Part shown: positions 58,706-64,000 of the stretch, piece by piece | How the letters are laid out: every line of letters begins with the position of its first letter | How positions within the stretch are numbered: the first letter of the stretch is position 1 | Origin: Lineus longissimus | Lineage: Eukaryota > Nemertea > Pilidiophora > Heteronemertea > Lineidae | NCBI RefSeq assembly: GCF_910592395.1 | Contig: NC_088315.1 | Location: 7,378,501 to 7,442,500 of the forward strand | Direction of reading: 5' to 3' | DNA: 64,000 bases | The notes under the pieces: model-generated | What the model saw: the letters and a program-made list of their open reading frames with translations, nothing else | Told to the model about the DNA's origin: nothing | Databases searched by the model: none | Position numbers and translations under genes: made by a program

Positions 58706-61700
58706 TTCGTATTTTCAATCCTTTTCAAGAAGCTGTAATTGGTTCAAGGATATATCCTATGTTTGAGGAAATGAATTTCTACTCTGGGTGCAACCATTAT
58801 GTTGTTTTCAACACATTCTGTCTAAAACGGACCATGGCTACAAGGGGCCAGATTAATTATGTTTTTACAAGCCAGGTGGCGTTACGTTTCCACCTGGCGT
58901 TATCGCTTGCAGCTGTAATATTTATGCTTTCAAGAAGGACGAAAAAAGTCCATCTCTCATGTAGGTTTGAGAGCGCACTCTGTATTTAAGTACAATTAGG
59001 AGTTAAAATGTGCTAGTTATTTTAACCTACTTGGGCTGAATCTGTAATTTGTAATTAGTAGTGTAGATATTAGTAATTCGATGATTGGTTGAATGTCGAC
59101 CAAAATTTTTGGTAGTATTTTAGAATTGGTGGCTTCCAGATGACGTGTGCCGTTTCGGAGCTTCCAGAATTTACACGCACCCAGGGTGTTCATAGTTAGT
59201 TGCTTCCAGGTTTCTCAGACAACGAACTCAATTGACCTTTGGCCTGTCAATTTGTGGTGTAGCCTGTTAATATGTTAGATCAACCCTTTTAGATCAGATT
59301 GCCGTAATCAGATTCTGTATACAAGGAATTGGATTTTTTGGTAAGATTTGAACATTCTTATCAACTGATGTTCCAGTGAAATGAAACAAAGTGAATACTG
59401 GAAATTTGCAAATATATCTGATTTCAATCTTCCTGGTCTTAAGGGCCAATTGTAATTATTTGACCACCTGTACTTAATTATACACCCGGTTCTATAATTA
59501 TTTCTTTTTTTGTAAAAAAACACAACAACGAATTGACGTTTTGATAGATTTTTATGGGGAAGTTTCCCAATTGTAGTAATTTTGTGATAAAATAACTTTT
59601 GAGAATTAGTTCAATGTTAGAGTTGACTATGAAGAGATTTTAGATGAATTCTTCATTCGAGCTCGTCGATATGAGATATCATTGCATCATATCATGATTT
59701 AATTAAGTGTTATTGATTAGTGTAATTAATTGACTGTGTAATTGACGATTGATTGGTCTATTGTGTAATTATGGTTATAATTTAAGATGTTGGTAGGAAG
59801 AAATTGTCAGATACGGTTGATGTCTTTAATGGATTGAAATTAATGAATTCAAAATTGGGAGGGGACCGAGAAATCCTTGTTAAAAATAACTTTTAAAATT
59901 GCCGCATATTAAAAGTGTAGCCTGTTCAAAAACACAATTATTAGTACATGTACCATCATAAAGGCATTGTATCCCCAGGATGAGGTGTTTGCCATAAACT
60001 TCTCTATTGACTTGGTAATTTGAATGATTTTGTTTCAAATATCTGACGTTTGAAAAAATTTCGATTTCCATTAAAGCCGACAGTCTTACCTGCTAGGTGT
60101 TGTGTAACAAACTTGTGATGAGGGCACCATGTTAAATTTTACACGTTTAGATTATTTCTAGAATTCTAGAGTCTGAAATTGGTCACCGAAACTCGGGGGT
60201 CAAGCAAGATATGCGTCATTCGAAATCGTGAAAGTCGAGAATCTGTAATCCTGACAAGCTTTAGTGTGATTAGTTGTGATACCAAGGCACTGCCACTTGG
60301 AGGTTAATTAATTAATTAGTATTCACGTAATCTTGCCATTAACGAACAAAATGCTAATTATTAGTATTAAAGCAATCATGAAAATGAAAATTTGTGTAAA
60401 ATGTACAAAACTGTGTTGTAGTGGGCTGCTACTTCGGTCTGTCGCATATATGACACGCCTCTTAAATATTGGCAATAGTTTGTCTGAATTTTTCTTTATT
60501 TTGTTAGATTTGCTCATTTTTTCTGCGTAGAATTTTCATTTATTTATGTTTACTTTATGCAGTTATTATAACGATTGCGGACTTAGGATCTGATGCTAGG
60601 TGGCGTCACTGTAGCAGATGCACTGATGCTGTGTAGCACTTACAGATTCTAGTAATGAGCTTTAAAATCATGTTATTGCACGCATACTCATGAAGCCTGC
60701 CGCAGAAGAAGGGGTCAGAGAGCGCTGTTTCCTTGGAAATATTAAAATCAGAAAGAATGATCCACAAGTTAAATTTATGAAAAACTTTAAAATAAAATAT
60801 AAATTTGGAAACTACTGTATTAGACAAAAGTTCAAAAATTGGTTTAAGTGGGCGTTCGTCATTCGAAGGGGAAGAAATCTCTGTGGCAGGCTTGCACTAC
60901 TGTGGCACAAACAGCTTTGTACATTGTCGCCATCACGTGCAGCTGATTCAAACGTTGTGAAATCGCTCAGCATGTTTCACCTCAACTAGTGCTTATATGA
61001 CTGTACATTTCGTACAATGGTAGTAGACATATGTCGGTTCTTGTGAGAGTGAAACATGCTGTTATACCATGACAAGTTCCCAACTTAATGTAGGAACATT
61101 ATGTTACTTCTTGTTGGCTCAATTCACATTTTAGTTTTTATTTTGTATTTTGTATTTTAATTTGTTTATTTTATGTTAGATTGATATAGGAGACGTCAGG
61201 GAGGTGTCTTTCTTTTATTTAAGATTTGTTCTTTGTAATTGGGAAAAAAAAATACTGGGTGTCGGGGCGGTAATTTAGCTAATTTAGCTGCCACTGTCGG
61301 CATGCGTCCACAAAAAATAAGATTGGTGTAGTAGCAAGTGCGGTCAGAATCAGGCAAGATTTACGACTTCCTTGATTGACTGGACGTGGCTCAAAGTCTA
61401 ACTGTTACAGTTTGTTATCAACTCTGAACATAACCCTCTCATACCTCTCTGAATGTCTCCTACCCAAGCCTGCTGTTATTTTTGCTTCTAGTTCTTGCCA
61501 ATATTGAGTGACGCTGGATATTCCCAGTTGAAAAAGTAGGGCACTTTGTAAATAAGATGGAATAAAATAATAAGAAGTACGTCCTTTCTCCAAATAAGCA
61601 ACCAACACTTAAGACAGAGCAAGTACATGTATAAAGGTGTAGCGTGTAAAAAAATATCAACATCAAAAAGCCCCAACAAATCCTAAAAACAAAATGATAG

Positions 61701-63231
61701 TCCTTTCTTACAAATTTCCCACAAAGAAATCTGAGGGAATACCAATGATTATGACTCTTGTGATTAAAAAGCCTTGTTTCTATCATAAGTAGGCCTAATG
61801 TAGATGTAGCAACTAGTTTGATACGGTGACCAGGCCCCTAGAAATCCTTTAATTTGTGTCAGTACCAGTTATAAGTCATATCATCATAATTATTTATTCA
61901 GCATGATTTAGCCAGTTTCTTGCAATCCGGGTAAAACACTTCTCCGCGACCGATATTTCAGTCGAATGATGTCAAGATGCAATTCATGGCATTACGTCAT
62001 TGCCAAGGGCGACACTGTAGAAAATGCAGTCGACTGAAAATATCCCGTTAGAAATGTAAAAACATTTATATACCCGCAGGTATGTCGCCAGCAGGTAGTG
62101 CCCGATCTGCATCATCACATCATCGCCCCGTACCAGAATGTTCCAATTTTTCACAATCCAGTTCAGAGCATCTGGATGGAAGATCCCACCAAAAAACCTG
62201 ACCAGCAGAACAGAATCATGAATCAATGCACGAAGTGATGGTGAGGTCATTTAATGGATAAGCAAGAAATCCTGCCACCAATCCAATAAATATAGGACCA
62301 TTCCTTCAAACTTAGCAATCATAAGGACTGTAAATAATCTCTCAAATTGCATGTCGGCCATATACCCCTCATAAATATTGAAAATATACCAAAAGAATAC
62401 CTATATAATATAATGCATGCTAGATCATTTTCAATAAACAGCAAACTTTTGTGAAATATTATCATTTGGATAATGTTGTCTGGTTACTAGAATTTGGTGA
62501 AAATCAAACACACAATCAAATTTGACCATATCACGAGATTGTGAAATGATTTTTGCCTAATTATTTTGACAAGGACATAAGGTGTATAACTTGTTACTGC
62601 ATTTAACTTAAATGATGTCTTAATTTATTCCCAAGGTTTTGTCCGATTGCTTCCCTCCGCTTTTGGAGTTGAGAATCTGCGGATTGGTTACTATAGTAAT
62701 TAAATAATAGGTAAATTAATTAATTAGATAATTATTGAAGCTTTAATTAGAGACGCACACTCCTCTTGTTGGACCAATTGTGACTACCAAGGTATTGTAA
62801 TTATTTTACTCAGCAAGTACATCAGAGTACTAGAAGTTTTATCAATTTGGTTAGCTGGATGTAACACTACAGGATGTCCCAGAAAATACAAGTCACCGTC
62901 AGATCTAAATTGTATTGAGGCAAGGTATTTCCAATTTAAACAGCGAAACATCTTACGTCTCCATGTCTTAAAGGCCTGTCTTCACATACCACACTCTTAT
63001 ATTTTACACCACATTGCCTATTAACAAAGGCATTGTGGCGTGCTCGACATGCAGCATTAGAAGCTTATGTGGGGCTAGGCCTTGACAGATATCTGGCCGT
63101 GATGGAAATGACTTTGCGTCTTTTCTTGGACACCCTGTGGTATGAGTTCAGCACCAGATCTTTTGTTATTGTGATATCGTAAAGTTGATATAGAAATGAT
63201 TTCTTCTGAAACTAAAACTTTGTTTTGAGTG

Positions 63232-63287
63232 TACTGTGAACCCAAAAATAAAACGCCAGCAAAAATTTGGCGGGGTTTTATACAGTA
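63232..63287. mobile_element. 56-bp hairpin MITE
   Basis: Begins TACTGTGAACCC and ends ATACAGTA. The inner arms AAAACGCCA and TGGCGGGGTTTT pair around a short AT-rich loop. The short ACAGTA-ended foldback form resembles small MITEs common in marine invertebrates; the family is not assigned. Confidence 0.5.
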
Positions 63288-64000
63288 TGATGTCCTGTTG
63301 CATGTTATCCTGTTGATAGGTTTCCCACAATAGGAAAACACAGCGCCTACTCTTTGAGGGCTGAATTAGGAGACTTAGGCTGACAGCTGTGCCCATTGAT
63401 CATGTCAACTTATTTCACAAGAAGCTGCCAATCCCAGCCTGGCATTTAGTCCTTTATTTTTAATCCAGATTCATGTGCAAGGGTTAAAGTTGGATGATAA
63501 CCTGTACTGTTGTTGATATCGGATGTTACAGTGAAAGGTGACTGGGCTACTGAAAACATGCTAATAATTCCTCTAATAACTCTATTGGTCCTTTAAGGGG
63601 CTATAAAGCCATTTAAGAAGAGGCTTGGTGTTTTCCTAGTGTATTTATTATGAATATAGTTTAGTCGAAAGAGTTTATTGTTCAGCTGCACTTCAAAGCA
63701 CATGACCTTAACCTGACCTTCTGCAACCTCAAAGCAAGTGACAAATTTTCTGACTCCGAAAGTTTATGTTTCTTTTGGCAATTTTTGTGACTAATTCCCA
63801 ATACCTGTATAATTCACAAAAATGGTCTTGTTGGCATTGAGACCCCCTCAAAATGTTTGCATGCCCCTTAAATCAAACTTACTTGCTTGATCGAAATGAC
63901 TATGACTATTTGTGATTGTTTAACGGAGCAAATGCCTCCGTGTACAAATTCAGGCTGCACCAAAACATCGTGATTTTGTCGATCACAAAATCAGTGTCAT

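Larger units (their letters stand above)
57664..64000. other. Probable Sox 3' UTR and downstream sequence
   Basis: AT-rich, with no exon I can support; the ORF at 60690-60989 is basic and unrecognised. Several AATAAA signals occur (60791, 61559, 62284, 62435 and 63245), so the transcript end cannot be chosen. It holds the palindromic array and the hairpin MITE. Confidence 0.5.

Noticed and set aside
60690-60989. Basic 99-codon ORF downstream of the Sox gene as a C-terminal Sox exon
   Set aside because: The acceptor-like ctgccgcag is weak and the Lys/Arg-rich product does not resemble the acidic SoxD tail.
1-64000. CRISPR arrays, bacterial operons, rRNA genes
   Set aside because: The regular repeats found lack spacer structure, and the window is clearly eukaryotic with spliced genes.

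Overview
The window looks like a piece of a large, AT-rich bilaterian invertebrate genome. It has long introns with GT-AG boundaries, long stretches without any convincing ORF, minisatellites, MITE-like elements and a tRNA-derived SINE. One gene can be read with confidence: a plus-strand SoxD-family (Sox5/6/13) HMG-box transcription factor. The protein is clearly SoxD but differs from the vertebrate paralogues along most of its length, so I infer a non-vertebrate, perhaps a mollusc or other lophotrochozoan. The sequence alone does not settle the phylum.

Layout. Positions 1-36809 hold no recognisable coding exon. This stretch is either the upstream region or the first intron(s) of the Sox gene, because a splice acceptor just before the conserved MSSKR start implies at least one more 5' exon. 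It contains two minisatellites (31-bp unit at 1.9 kb, 21-bp unit at 2.7 kb), a 1.06-kb TA-flanked inverted-repeat element (6962-8020), a SINE (14.8 kb), a dispersed AT-rich repeat (11.4 and 30.3 kb), an 86-bp tandem duplication (34.4 kb), and palindromic or possibly regulatory sequence.

Positions 36810-57391 hold eight coding exons whose phases join without a break (572 codons from the MSSKR methionine). In order they encode an acidic/serine-rich N-terminus with the start of the SoxD coiled coil, a Pro/Ser-rich middle with a CtBP-type PLNLT motif, and a complete HMG box interrupted by two introns. The 15.5-kb intron between the first and second of these exons shows no glutamine-rich zipper/Q-box exon. 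It does contain an exon-like 18-residue signal peptide (45940-45994), an exon-like 82-codon open segment (47484-47729) and a possible short terminal exon (49128-49166), all in compatible phases. These could be a nested secreted-peptide gene, or in part a cassette exon of the Sox gene. The Sox C-terminus is uncertain; the simplest reading is a very short terminal exon at 57637-57663.

Positions 57664-64000 are non-coding by eye and probably 3' UTR or intergenic. They include an unusual array of about 37-bp units carrying the palindrome CTCTAATTAGAG (58.3-58.7 kb) and a 56-bp hairpin MITE (63.2 kb). No rRNA, CRISPR array or canonical tRNA gene was seen.
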